Source of the DNA: Anderseniella sp.
GTDB taxonomy: Bacteria; Pseudomonadota; Alphaproteobacteria; Rhizobiales; Aestuariivirgaceae
DNA length: 64,000 nucleotides
Reading direction: 5' to 3'
Assembly: GCA_028289645.1 (NCBI GenBank)
Contig: JANQOK010000023.1
Location: 434,001-498,000 of the forward strand
The notes under the pieces are model-generated. The model saw nothing but the letters and a program-made list of their open reading frames with translations, was not told the DNA's origin and made no database searches. This document shows positions 26,613 to 36,861 of this stretch, one piece after another; positions within the stretch are counted from its first letter, which is position 1; every line of letters begins with the position of its first letter. Both the position numbers and the translations under genes were made by a program.

Positions 26613-27068
26613 ATGATGAGACGATTGCTGATGATGGCGGCGGTGCCGCTCCTGATGAGCGTCCCGGCACAGGCCGAGCAGCAATCCCGTGTCATGCCGC
26701 TGGAACAGGTAAAAAGCATCCTTGAGGCAACAAAGGACAGCTGGGTGGCCTATCGCATTTATGAGGGCCGCCAGTATTACTATGTAACTCATCTTTTGTC
26801 TTGGCGCTGCGGCATCAAGCAGGTGCGCTATTCGGAAAACTCCGACGCGCTCGACAAGAGCTGGCCGCTGCCAGAATGCAACAAGCTGATCCCCAACAAT
26901 ATCCCCAATGACGCCAAGATCCACTCGGCGCGCGCCAAACCGGACAGCATCAAGACGGTCGCCATCCAGCTCGAGTTCGAAGACGGCACCACCTCGCCGG
27001 TGCGCATCTACGAACCGTGCGAAGGTGTTGGTGAAGCGACCTGCGGGTACCTGAAGGAAGAGCGGTAG
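26613..27068 (+). CDS. Exported hypothetical protein
   Basis: A 151-residue protein with a methionine-rich signal peptide (MMRRLLMMAAVPLLMSVPAQA). The mature part includes WVAYRIYEGRQYYYVTHLLSWRCGIKQV and four cysteines, with a short CEGVGEATCGYL near the end, consistent with two disulfides. No family is recognised with confidence. It lies eight bases after the DUF922 gene and is probably co-transcribed. The gene ends 30 bp before repeat copy B. Confidence 0.75.
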   Translation: MMRRLLMMAAVPLLMSVPAQAEQQSRVMPLEQVKSILEATKDSWVAYRIYEGRQYYYVTHLLSWRCGIKQVRYSENSDALDKSWPLPECNKLIPNNIPNDAKIHSARAKPDSIKTVAIQLEFEDGTTSPVRIYEPCEGVGEATCGYLKEER

Positions 27069-27097
27069 TAGGGGTGGTGTGGGGTGTGTTGTTTTGT

Positions 27098-27410
27098 TTA
27101 TTTCGCTCACGCACGCAGGCTGCGCCTGTGCTCCGCGGGGGCGGGCCTGACCGGCCCGAGGCCCGGTCGGGCCTAGTGGGAGGCCATCACAACGCTCGTT
27201 AAATCGTCATTCCAGCGAAGGCTGGAATCCATCCTTCGACGCACACCGGGTCCGACTGTGGTACTGGATCCCAGCCTACGCTGGGATGACGGGTGCGGTG
27301 AACTCCAATCCGAGGCACGAAGTGCCGAGGCAAGGCCGACCGGCCGCCGCGCGAAGCGCGCCCCCGCGGAGCGCAGCCGCCAGGCTGCCGGCGTGAGCGA
27401 TATAATCTTA
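27098..27410. repeat. Composite palindromic repeat, copy B
   Basis: A 313-bp intergenic element with box modules in inverted orientation at both ends: tttcgctcacgc...ctccgcgggggcg from 27100, and the same on the minus strand from about 27408. Between them is an 85-bp inner module (27206-27290) with outer arms gtcattccagcg and cgctgggatgac. The inner module is in opposite orientation to that of copy C. Long GC-rich hairpins (gggcctgaccggccc, then ggcccggtcgggcc) fill the left half. No coding frame of its own is credible. Confidence 0.85.
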
Positions 27411-27446
27411 TTGTCTCGATCCCGTTTCAATCGTAGAAGGTCCGGC

Positions 27447-28097
27447 ATGACAGACACACCCGACATGCCGCTGCGCGCAGCGATCCTTCCCGTCACACCA
27501 TTACAGCAGAACTGCACCATCCTGTGGTGCACCAAGACCATGGACGGCGTCGTCATCGATCCCGGCGGTGACGTTGAGAACATCCTGCGCGGCGTCAAGG
27601 AAACCGGCATCAACCCGGTCGGCATCTGGCTGACTCATGGCCATATCGACCACGCCGGCGGGGCGGCCGAATTGAAAGAGGCGCTCAATGTGCCGATCAC
27701 CGGGCCGCATATCGACGACAAGTTCCTGCTCGATGACCTGGCAAATTCCGGCGCCCAGTACGGCATGTCGGGCCGGGCGGTGACGCCGGATACCTGGCTC
27801 GACGAGGGCGATACGGTGACCGTCGGCGAGGTGTCATTCGCGGTGCGCCACTGCCCGGGCCATTCGCCTGGCCACGTGGTCATGCTGAACGAGAAGATCA
27901 GGTTCGGCCATGTCGGCGACGTGCTGTTCCAGGGCTCCATCGGGCGCACCGATTTTCCTTATGGCGACCACGATGCGCTGATTTCCGCGATCAAGGAAAA
28001 GCTGTTGCCGCTGCCGGACGATTTCACCTTCGTCTGCGGCCACGGGCCGGCGAGCAACATCGGCAATGAGCGGGCCAACAACCCGTTCCTGCAATAG
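27447..28097 (+). CDS. MBL-fold metallo-hydrolase (glyoxalase II-like, YcbL type)
   Basis: A 216-residue metallo-beta-lactamase fold hydrolase. The metal site is WLTHGHIDHAGG (His64, His66, Asp68, His69), with later ligands in RHCPGHSPGHVV and a final His in FVCGHGPAS. The segment GDVLFQGSIGRTDFP is characteristic of the YcbL/GloB-like group, which hydrolyse S-lactoylglutathione or related thioesters. I use the ATG at 27447, because a longer open frame runs back into repeat copy B. It starts a probable operon with the DJ-1 protein (10 bp) and the enolase-superfamily gene (27 bp). Confidence 0.92.
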   Translation: MTDTPDMPLRAAILPVTPLQQNCTILWCTKTMDGVVIDPGGDVENILRGVKETGINPVGIWLTHGHIDHAGGAAELKEALNVPITGPHIDDKFLLDDLANSGAQYGMSGRAVTPDTWLDEGDTVTVGEVSFAVRHCPGHSPGHVVMLNEKIRFGHVGDVLFQGSIGRTDFPYGDHDALISAIKEKLLPLPDDFTFVCGHGPASNIGNERANNPFLQ

Positions 28098-28107
28098 GTT
28101 GCCGGAC

Positions 28108-28716
28108 ATGAAAACGCTTGCCGTACTGGTGTTCCCGGGGTTCCAGACACTCGATCTGTTCGGCCCGCTTGAAATGCTGGGCGATTGCGGTGACAAGATC
28201 GACATCACCATCGTGGCGGAGACGCTGGAGCCGGTTGCCAGTGTACATGGGCAGGGTTTGCTGGTCGACAGGACCGTGGCGGACGGCAGCGACTATGACC
28301 TGCTGCTGATACCCGGCGGCGACACCGCGCTTGTGGCAGGGGAAAGCAAGGCCATAACCGACTGGATCGTCGAAACCGCAACCCGCGCCGAGCTGGTGAT
28401 GACGGTGTGCACCGGCAGCGTCCTGCTGGCCATGACCGGGCTGCTCGACGGGCGCCGGGCGACCACCAACAAGCTGGACTTCACCCAGACGGTGCCGCTC
28501 GGACCCAATGTTGACTGGGTCAAACAGGCGCGCTGGGTCGAGGATGGCAAATTCTTCACCTCATCAGGCGTCTCGGCGGGTATCGACATGAGCCTGGCCG
28601 CCATCGCCCGGCTGTTCGGCAAGGAATTTGCCGACGAGCTTGCGCACGGCACCGAATATGAATGGCATGAGGACGCCGGCTGGGACCCGTTTGCAGAGCG
28701 TGCCGGCCTGGTCTGA
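28108..28716 (+). CDS. DJ-1/PfpI family protein (isonitrile hydratase-like)
   Basis: A 202-residue DJ-1/ThiJ superfamily protein. The nucleophile-elbow cysteine lies in MTVCTGSVLLAMTGLLDGRRATTN, with the acidic partner early in the chain (GPLEMLGD) and LLIPGGDT. The block TGLLDGRRATTNK matches the group that includes isonitrile hydratase and the GATase1-like regulators' sensor domain; there is no DNA-binding part. The ATG at 28108 is chosen over an earlier ATG inside the MBL gene. Function in metabolite repair or detoxification would fit the upstream glyoxalase II-like gene, but this is inference. Confidence 0.88.
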   Translation: MKTLAVLVFPGFQTLDLFGPLEMLGDCGDKIDITIVAETLEPVASVHGQGLLVDRTVADGSDYDLLLIPGGDTALVAGESKAITDWIVETATRAELVMTVCTGSVLLAMTGLLDGRRATTNKLDFTQTVPLGPNVDWVKQARWVEDGKFFTSSGVSAGIDMSLAAIARLFGKEFADELAHGTEYEWHEDAGWDPFAERAGLV

Positions 28717-28743
28717 ACAAGGGGCCACAGGGAGGAGTTGGCA

Positions 28744-29946
28744 GTGCGTATCGAAGCGGTTGAAACCCTGCGGCTTGGCGATCATCCCAACCTGCTGTGG
28801 GTGCGGGTGCACACCGATGCCGGGCTGACCGGGCTTGGTGAAACCTATTTCGGCGCCGGGCCCAGCGAGGCCGACATCCACGATCGCATTGCGCCGATCA
28901 TCCTGGGTCAGGACGCCATCCGCATCGAATTCCTCAACATGAAGATGCAGCCCTATACCGGCTTTACCGGCACCGGCGCGGAGGTACGCGCCCTGTCGGC
29001 GGTCGATGTGGCGTTGTGGGACATTGCCGGCAAGGCAGCGGGTGTGCCGCTGTGCGACCTCCTGGGCGGGCGCACGAGAGACTCGATACAGGTCTACAAC
29101 ACCTGCGCCGGACCCAATTATGTGTCGAAGACATCTGCGGTCCGCCCGGACAATTTCGGCGCGGCGTCCGGCAGCAAGGCTGGTGCTACGTACGAGGATC
29201 TCGATGCATTCCTGCACCGGCCTGAAGAGCTGGCCGCGTCGCTGATGGAGATGGGGATTTTCTCAATGAAGATCTGGCCCTTCGACCTGGCCGACGGCGC
29301 GGTGGATGGTGTCGACATTTCCGCTGACGACTTGAACAAGGCGCTGCAGCCGTTTGAGAAAATCCGCTCCGCCCATGGCGACAGGATGCGTCTGAAGGCG
29401 GAACTGCACGGGCTGTGGAGCCTGAATGCGGCGCAGAAGATTGCCGCCGCGCTGGAACCCATCGGCATCGACTGGATCGAGGATCCGGTGTGGATGGACC
29501 GCACAGAAGAGCTGGCGGAACTTGGCAGCAGCACCAGCGCGCCGCTGGCCGGTGGCGAGACGCTGGCCGGCCTGGGCCAGTTCAGGGCGTTGATCGACGA
29601 GGGCAATATCGCCACGCCGATCATGGACGTCACCTGGGCCGGCGGCATCAGCGCGGCCCGCAAGGTCGCCGTAATGGCGGAGGCCAGGGCTCGGCCGATT
29701 GCGTTCCACGACTGTTCCGGCCCGGTCACGCTGGCCGCCTCGACCCACCTGGCCTTGAGCCTGCGCAATGTCCGAGAACAGGAAATCGCGCGCGGCTTCT
29801 ACTATGGCTGGTATTCAGACTTCGTCGACAATCTGCCACCGGTCAGCGACGGCATGATCACCATCCCCGGTGGCCCCGGCCTCGGCATGGACCTGCTGCC
29901 GGACCTGGCGAAACGAGATGACGCCGTGCACCGGATTTCGCGGTAG
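28744..29946 (+). CDS. Mandelate racemase/muconate lactonizing enzyme family protein
   Basis: Enolase-superfamily enzyme, about 400 residues, acting on a carboxylate (sugar acid or related) by abstracting the alpha proton. The metal ligands and bases are seen as KAELHG, WIEDPVW, LAGGETLAG, and the C-terminal base region IAFHDCSGPVTLA; the N-terminal capping domain contains ALSAVDVALWDIAGKAAG. I choose the GTG at 28744, eight bases after a ggagg site; a TTG at 28738 is only two bases from it. It is the last gene of the MBL-DJ-1 operon. The substrate cannot be predicted. Repeat copy C begins 21 bp after the stop. Confidence 0.9.
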   Translation: MRIEAVETLRLGDHPNLLWVRVHTDAGLTGLGETYFGAGPSEADIHDRIAPIILGQDAIRIEFLNMKMQPYTGFTGTGAEVRALSAVDVALWDIAGKAAGVPLCDLLGGRTRDSIQVYNTCAGPNYVSKTSAVRPDNFGAASGSKAGATYEDLDAFLHRPEELAASLMEMGIFSMKIWPFDLADGAVDGVDISADDLNKALQPFEKIRSAHGDRMRLKAELHGLWSLNAAQKIAAALEPIGIDWIEDPVWMDRTEELAELGSSTSAPLAGGETLAGLGQFRALIDEGNIATPIMDVTWAGGISAARKVAVMAEARARPIAFHDCSGPVTLAASTHLALSLRNVREQEIARGFYYGWYSDFVDNLPPVSDGMITIPGGPGLGMDLLPDLAKRDDAVHRISR

Positions 29947-29967
29947 GGATGATGCCGGGCGGGATGA

Positions 29968-30330
29968 GTTTATCCCGCTCACGCGAGTTGGCTGTCGCCA
30001 ACCGTTCCGCTAGGGCGCACTTCGTGCGGCGCGCAGTCGCGCTTGCCTCAGCACTTACATGCTTCGGAGGAGTTCATCACAACCGTCATCCAAGCGAAGG
30101 CTGGGATCCAATACCATGGTAGGCCCACGCACTCTTTGAAGGATGGATTCCAGCCTTCGCTGGAATGACGCCTGCAAGAACGGTTGTTCAGGGTCGGAGA
30201 ACGGCCTGAGCGAAGCGAAGAAAGCTGTTCGATCACCAATAACCAACTAGGCCCGACCGGGCCTCGGGCCGGTCAGGCCCGCCCTAGCGGAGCGGTTGGC
30301 GACAGCCAACTAGCGCGAGCGGAATAAAAC
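29968..30330. repeat. Composite palindromic repeat, copy C
   Basis: A 363-bp element bounded by imperfect inverted repeats of about 50 bp (29968-30018 and 30281-30330). Each arm carries the box module: tccgctcacgc or its variant, the hairpin gttggc-tgtc-gccaac, and tccgctagggcg. The left arm continues into gcagtcgcgcttgcctcagca and tgcttcggagg as in copy A. The inner module (30085-30169) is related to those of copies B and D. The right half contains ggtcggagaacggcc and agctgttcgatcacca, also found in copy A. It fills the gap between two convergent genes. Confidence 0.87.
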
Positions 30331-30335
30331 CCCAC

Positions 30336-30539
30336 CTAATCCTTCAGGATAAACGTCACCTTCAGCACTACCCGGTACTCGGAAATCTTGCCGTCCTCGA
30401 CGACAACGCGCTGGTCCTTGACCCAGGCGCCGGTGACGTTCTTCAGCGTCTTGGACGCGCGCTTGACGCCCTTGCGCGTGGCATCCTCAAAACTCTCGCT
30501 GGAGGCGGCGATGATTTCTGTTACGCGGGCTACTGACAT
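30336..30539 (-). CDS. Dodecin
   Basis: A 67-residue flavin-storage protein that forms a dodecamer in the cytoplasm. The chain starts MSVARVTEIIAASSESFEDA and contains GAWVKDQRVVVEDG, the conserved dodecin core with the flavin-stacking Trp. The ATG at 30539 has a gaggagcaa ribosome site; the longer open frame upstream is not conserved. The stop lies six bases from repeat copy C, and the start is 111 bp from repeat copy D. Confidence 0.93.
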   Translation of the reverse strand: MSVARVTEIIAASSESFEDATRKGVKRASKTLKNVTGAWVKDQRVVVEDGKISEYRVVLKVTFILKD

Positions 30540-30650
30540 GACTTGCTCCTCTCCCGTTCGGGATGTTGCTGACGCTCCCCAGCGCATGAAGACATGGTTG
30601 CACAGGCAGGCTGGGCGGGGAAGGGCAAGGCTGATAGATGCGGATACACC

Positions 30651-30738
30651 GTCATTCCAGCGAAGGCAGGAATCCAAATGGCTCTGAACTTTCGAAACGC
30701 GGACATGGTTATTGGACCCCAGCCTGCGCTGGGGTGAC
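30651..30738. repeat. Inner-module repeat, copy D (solo)
   Basis: An 88-bp element with arms gtcattccagcgaaggcaggaat and accccagcctgcgctggggtgac, each arm itself a hairpin. It matches the inner modules of copies B (27206-27290) and C (30085-30169) without the flanking box modules. It lies between uvrB and the dodecin gene. Elements with a gtcattcc...ggaat hairpin are widespread in intergenic DNA of proteobacteria. Confidence 0.8.
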
Positions 30739-30770
30739 GACAAGCAAACCTGTTTGTTGAAGCAGGTGAC

Positions 30771-33440
<2,670 letters not shown>

Positions 33441-33531
33441 GATTATGTTCGATCAACTTGTCCACCTGCACTGCGTTCCGGTGGGTCGATCTCCGTGTCC
33501 TGGACTGTTGTTGTCGTTATCTCGAACCGCA

Positions 33532-33551
33532 GTTCTCGTTAATGTGAGAAC
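33532..33551. promoter_or_regulatory. Inverted repeat upstream of uvrB
   Basis: The sequence gttctc-N8-gagaac forms a perfect 6-bp inverted repeat 92 bp before the uvrB start and 74 bp before the divergent gene. A further gaac-N4-gttc lies next to it (33524-33535). The half-sites look like the GTTC/GAAC halves of alphaproteobacterial LexA boxes, but the spacing and orientation do not fit the GTTC-N7-GTTC direct repeat. Operator role is possible, not shown. Confidence 0.35.
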
Positions 33552-33624
33552 ATAGTGCATTGGTTGCGCCGGTTAAAGGCAGCATAGTGGCACTGCTGAC
33601 AGTTTATGCGGAAGGAGAGTGGGG

Positions 33625-34203
33625 ATGAAATTTTATCGAATGGCGGGCGCGGCAGTGGTGGTCGCGATGGTTGCCTCCGGCGCGCTGGCGCAGAGCCAGA
33701 CACCGACGCCCCCCGCACAAAAGCCGAAGGCTGCCGTTGAGGGCACCATGACCACCAAGCGCATGGGCGAGATCATCAAGCGGCTCGATCCCAAGGCGAA
33801 GGCTGCGGCCAATGCCGGCGCCTGGCAGTTCCACATCGAGGAGGTGCCGGTGGTGGTGGTCACCGATGCCGGCAACAACCGGATGCGCATCATGATCGCG
33901 CTGAAACAGGCCTCCAAAATGTCGGCGGAAGAACTACTGCGCCTGTCCCAGGCCAATTTCGACACCGCGCTCGATGCCCGCTATGCCATCGCCAAGGGCC
34001 TGCTGTGGGCGACATTCATCCATCCCTTGAGCGAACTGCACGACAAGCAGTTCATCGCCGGTATCGGCCAGACGGTAAACGCCGCCAAATCGTACGGCAC
34101 GACCTATTCGTCCGGCCTGTTGAGCTTCGGCGGCGGCGACAGCCGCGGCATCATCCAGCGCGAGCTCATCGACAAGCTGATCAAGAAGGGCCAGGAGATC
34201 TAG
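33625..34203 (+). CDS. Exported protein, YbjN-like fold suspected
   Basis: A 192-residue protein with a signal peptide (MKFYRMAGAAVVVAMVASGALA). A proline-rich linker is followed by a domain with VVVVTDAGNNRMRIMIALK, SAEELLRLSQANFDTALDARYAI and ATFIHPLSELHDKQF. The order resembles YbjN/type III chaperone-like domains, which often pass unassigned; this is a by-eye call. I take the ATG at 33625, with ggagag upstream; a GTG two codons earlier is less well placed. It is convergent with the Gly-rich gene at 34294, with a hairpin between. Confidence 0.7.
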   Translation: MKFYRMAGAAVVVAMVASGALAQSQTPTPPAQKPKAAVEGTMTTKRMGEIIKRLDPKAKAAANAGAWQFHIEEVPVVVVTDAGNNRMRIMIALKQASKMSAEELLRLSQANFDTALDARYAIAKGLLWATFIHPLSELHDKQFIAGIGQTVNAAKSYGTTYSSGLLSFGGGDSRGIIQRELIDKLIKKGQEI

Positions 34204-34229
34204 GAAGTGTGCCTGGTTCGGGCAAGAAA

Positions 34230-34259
34230 TCACCCGCCGACAGGACTGTCGACGGGTGA
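34230..34259. terminator. Bidirectional hairpin between convergent genes
   Basis: A 13-bp stem with one mismatch (tcacccgccgaca / tgtcgacgggtga) and a four-base loop lies between the stop codons at 34203 and 34294. On the minus strand it is followed by a short T-rich run (tttctt). It probably ends transcription from one or both sides. Confidence 0.65.
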
Positions 34260-34293
34260 ATCGAGTTGATAATTGTTTGCCAACGTCGCTGTC

Positions 34294-34725
34294 TCAGCAA
34301 CCTGCGCCGAAGGTGACGATGCAGCCGGCGCCCTTGACTGCGCCGTGACCGATGGCGCCGACGCCGCGTACCGCGCCTTCACCGATGCGGCCGACGCCCT
34401 TGAAGGTGCCGGACACCAGGCCCGGAGGCCCGTAGGCGACCGCATCATCGGCCACCTTGCCGCCGCTTTCGCCGATGCCGTCGCCGACTTCCAGCGCGCC
34501 CTCAGCCAGGCCCTTGCCGGCGAAATAGAACCCTTCCGCGACACCTTCAACCGGGTCGGGGCCGGGAATGAACTTGTCTTCGGCCGGTGCCGACCTGTTG
34601 TAGTTGCCGTACACGGTGACTTCGGCGGGCTTGTTGCCGGCTGCGAATACGGGTGAACCGGCGACCGCGAACGCGGCCATGACGCCGAGGATCGCGGCAG
34701 TGGAGATGATGCGTTTAACCAGCAT
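34294..34725 (-). CDS. Exported glycine-rich protein
   Basis: A 143-residue protein with a signal peptide ending near VFA (residue 28). After a short linker (VTVYGNYNRSAPAEDKF), about 85 residues are dominated by Gly spaced every three or four positions (for example GFYFAGKGLAEGALEVGDG and GVGRIGEGAVRGVGAIGHG), a glycine-zipper-like pattern. The C-terminus is GAGCIVTFGAGC with two cysteines. No family is recognised; the pattern suggests membrane-associated or self-assembling helices. A 20-bp palindrome lies upstream at 34816-34835. The ribosome site aaggaggaat is strong, supporting expression. Confidence 0.75.
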   Translation of the reverse strand: MLVKRIISTAAILGVMAAFAVAGSPVFAAGNKPAEVTVYGNYNRSAPAEDKFIPGPDPVEGVAEGFYFAGKGLAEGALEVGDGIGESGGKVADDAVAYGPPGLVSGTFKGVGRIGEGAVRGVGAIGHGAVKGAGCIVTFGAGC

Positions 34726-34815
34726 GTCTTATTCCTCCTTATTGAACACTTACAGCAAGTTAGACACAAACCACATGGCGCCGGTTCGGCGGAACTGCGG
34801 CGAATGTGTGGGGTA

Positions 34816-34835
34816 ACGTTAAATTCATTTAACGT
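34816..34835. promoter_or_regulatory. Perfect 20-bp palindrome upstream of the Gly-rich gene
   Basis: acgttaaat-tc-atttaacgt has two 9-bp arms around a two-base centre, 91 bp upstream of the minus-strand start at 34725. It contains two TTAA units but with six bases between them, one short of a CtrA box. It looks like a binding site for a dimeric regulator. Confidence 0.5.
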
Positions 34836-34931
34836 GTTTGGCAGCAGTTCTGCGCAAACTGGTGAACAAGATGCTACCGGGCTGTTTCATGCAAAGGCGG
34901 AGGCGCTGTCGGCACGCACGCGGTTTGCCGG

Positions 34932-35387
34932 CTACTGCTGTTCCTCGTAGCGGGACCAGACCTCGCTGCTGCCGTCCTGCTTGACCAGCACGACATCAAA
35001 GGCTTCGCGGTAAGTGCCCATTTCCATGCCGGGTGATCCGACCGGCATGCCGGGGGCTGACAGGCCGATGGCGTTTGGACGCTGTTCCAGCAAACGCTCT
35101 ATGTCTGCCAACGGTACGTGACCCTCGATAACATAACCGTCCACAGTTGCGGTGTGACAGGAGGCATATTGCGGCCGGATGCCGAGCTTTATCTTGTGCT
35201 GGGCAAGCGAGCCCATGTCCATGTCGGAGGTCTCGACTTTGTGGCCGGCAGCGCGAATGTGCTCGATCCAGGCCTTGCAGCAACCGCATGACGCCGTCTT
35301 TGCCACATCGAAACTGAGCGAGCCGGCCAGGGCCGTAGGACTTGCGATCGCGAGGGTTGCAAGGGCGAGGAACGTGCGGCGTTTCAT
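34932..35387 (-). CDS. DUF411 metal-binding protein, exported
   Basis: A 151-residue protein with a signal peptide (MKRRTFLALATLAIASPTALA). The mature part has the DUF411 cysteine motif TASCGCCKAWIEHI, then SCHTATVDGYVIEGHVP and GLSAPGMPVGSPGME, all family hallmarks. Members are linked to copper handling and often sit beside copper-export genes, but no such gene is adjacent here. A metal-binding periplasmic role is likely. Confidence 0.9.
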   Translation of the reverse strand: MKRRTFLALATLAIASPTALAGSLSFDVAKTASCGCCKAWIEHIRAAGHKVETSDMDMGSLAQHKIKLGIRPQYASCHTATVDGYVIEGHVPLADIERLLEQRPNAIGLSAPGMPVGSPGMEMGTYREAFDVVLVKQDGSSEVWSRYEEQQ

Positions 35388-35474
35388 GACGGGGCACTTT
35401 CAGTTGCGCGGTTGGTCTGGTCCTGCAAACATGCGCACAGGATTGTGGCAATTCAAGCGGGCAGGACCAAATCA

Positions 35475-36254
35475 ATGGCAGGGGTCAAGGACAAGGTGGC
35501 GCTGGTGACCGGCTGTGGCAGTGGCGGCGGCATCGGCTTTGCCTGTGCGAGACTGCTCAAGGTGGCAGGGGCGCAGGTTGCGATCACCTCGACCACCGAC
35601 CGGATCCATGAGCGGGCGAGTGAACTGGGCGACGGTGTGTTCGCGCACCCTTGCGACCTGACCGACGTTGCCCAGGTGGATGAACTGGTGTCGGCCACTG
35701 AAGCGGCGCTCGGCGCAATCGACATCGTCGTCAACAATGCCGGCATGGTGCAGATCGGGCATGACGAACCGTCGCGGCTGATCCAGGACATTCCCGACGA
35801 ACAATGGCGGCGCGGCATGGACATCAACCTGACCACGGTGTTCAACGTGACCCGCCGGGTGGTGCCGTCGATGATCGAGCGCCGCTATGGCCGCATCGTC
35901 AACATGAGTTCGGTTACCGGACCGCTGGTGTCGAATCCGAAGGGCACCATCTACTCGGCCGCCAAGGCGGCGATCATGGGCATGACCCGGGCGCAGGCCA
36001 TTGAACTGGCGCCCTACAACATCACCGTGAACGGGATCGGGCCGGGCTGGATCGAGACACCGTCATCTTCGCCGGAGGAGATTTTCGCCGGTGGGCAGGC
36101 GCCCATCGGCCGGCCCGGCACACCGGAGGAGATCGGCCAGGTGGCCCTGTTCCTGGCCGGCGAGGAGGCGAGCTTCGTGACCGGCCAATTGATCGTGGCG
36201 GACGGCGGCAATACGCTGATGGAGTACAAGGGACCGTCGGAAGGCTATTACTAG
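35475..36254 (+). CDS. SDR family oxidoreductase (3-oxoacyl-ACP reductase-like)
   Basis: A 259-residue short-chain dehydrogenase. The cofactor motif is LVTGCGSGGGIGFACA near residue 10, an unusual spacing with an inserted glycine pair; NNAG is near residue 88, and the catalytic region is NMSSVTGPLVSNPKGTIYSAAKAA with the YxxxK dyad. The N-terminal start is the ATG at 35475; a longer frame lacks support. It stands alone between DUF411 (divergent) and the thioesterase (convergent). Substrate unknown. Confidence 0.9.
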   Translation: MAGVKDKVALVTGCGSGGGIGFACARLLKVAGAQVAITSTTDRIHERASELGDGVFAHPCDLTDVAQVDELVSATEAALGAIDIVVNNAGMVQIGHDEPSRLIQDIPDEQWRRGMDINLTTVFNVTRRVVPSMIERRYGRIVNMSSVTGPLVSNPKGTIYSAAKAAIMGMTRAQAIELAPYNITVNGIGPGWIETPSSSPEEIFAGGQAPIGRPGTPEEIGQVALFLAGEEASFVTGQLIVADGGNTLMEYKGPSEGYY

Positions 36255-36456
36255 GTCGGGGGTGTTTCAGCCTTGCGCGGATGAGCACCAGCGCTGCGAT
36301 TACACTTAACCTGTTACATCAGGCGTTTTCAGCGATCCGAGCCGAATTTGCTTCATGTGCGGAACGCTCGGTAGGCTGATTGCCGGTTTAACGGGTCTTG
36401 AAAGCGTGAGTCTTTTCAGGTGCTTGCAGATATCGCCGGAAACAATGAATCAAGCG

Positions 36457-36852
36457 TCATTCGTCCGGCACGGAGCGTGGACTGCCGTTCTTGTCGACGG
36501 CGACCATGACAAAATCGGCGTCGGTGACCTTGACCTTTTCGTGGGTCAGGTAGCGTTGCGCCCAGGCTTCGACCTCGATGGTCATGGACGACCGGCCGAC
36601 CTTTGACACGTTGGTGTAGAGCTCCAGCGTGTCGCCGATCTTCACCGGCAGCTTGAATGACAAGGCATTGATGGCGGCGGTCACGACCCGGCCCCTGGCG
36701 CGCTCGCCGGACCGGATTCCGGCGGCCAGATCCATCTGCGCCATGACCCAGCCACCGAACACATCGCCGGCGGCGTTGGCGTCGGCCGGCATGGCCGGCA
36801 CGCGCATGGTCAGGTTGCCCTTGGGTGCGGAGTTGGAAGAATCAGTGCTCAT
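36457..36852 (-). CDS. Acyl-CoA thioesterase (YciA-like hot-dog)
   Basis: A 131-residue hot-dog thioesterase that hydrolyses acyl-CoA. The signature region is MPADANAAGDVFGGWVMAQMDLAAG, with the catalytic Asp and the GG(W) helix, followed by TAAINALSFKLPVKIGDTLELY and VGRSSMTIEVEAWAQR. The start is the ATG at 36852, ten bases after the stop of the upstream transporter gene, so both are likely co-transcribed. Confidence 0.92.
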   Translation of the reverse strand: MSTDSSNSAPKGNLTMRVPAMPADANAAGDVFGGWVMAQMDLAAGIRSGERARGRVVTAAINALSFKLPVKIGDTLELYTNVSKVGRSSMTIEVEAWAQRYLTHEKVKVTDADFVMVAVDKNGSPRSVPDE

Positions 36853-36861
36853 GGGGCGCCA

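Noticed and set aside
34816-34835. CtrA box
   Set aside because: The TTAA units are six, not seven, bases apart, and the whole is a perfect dyad, more like an operator for another dimer.
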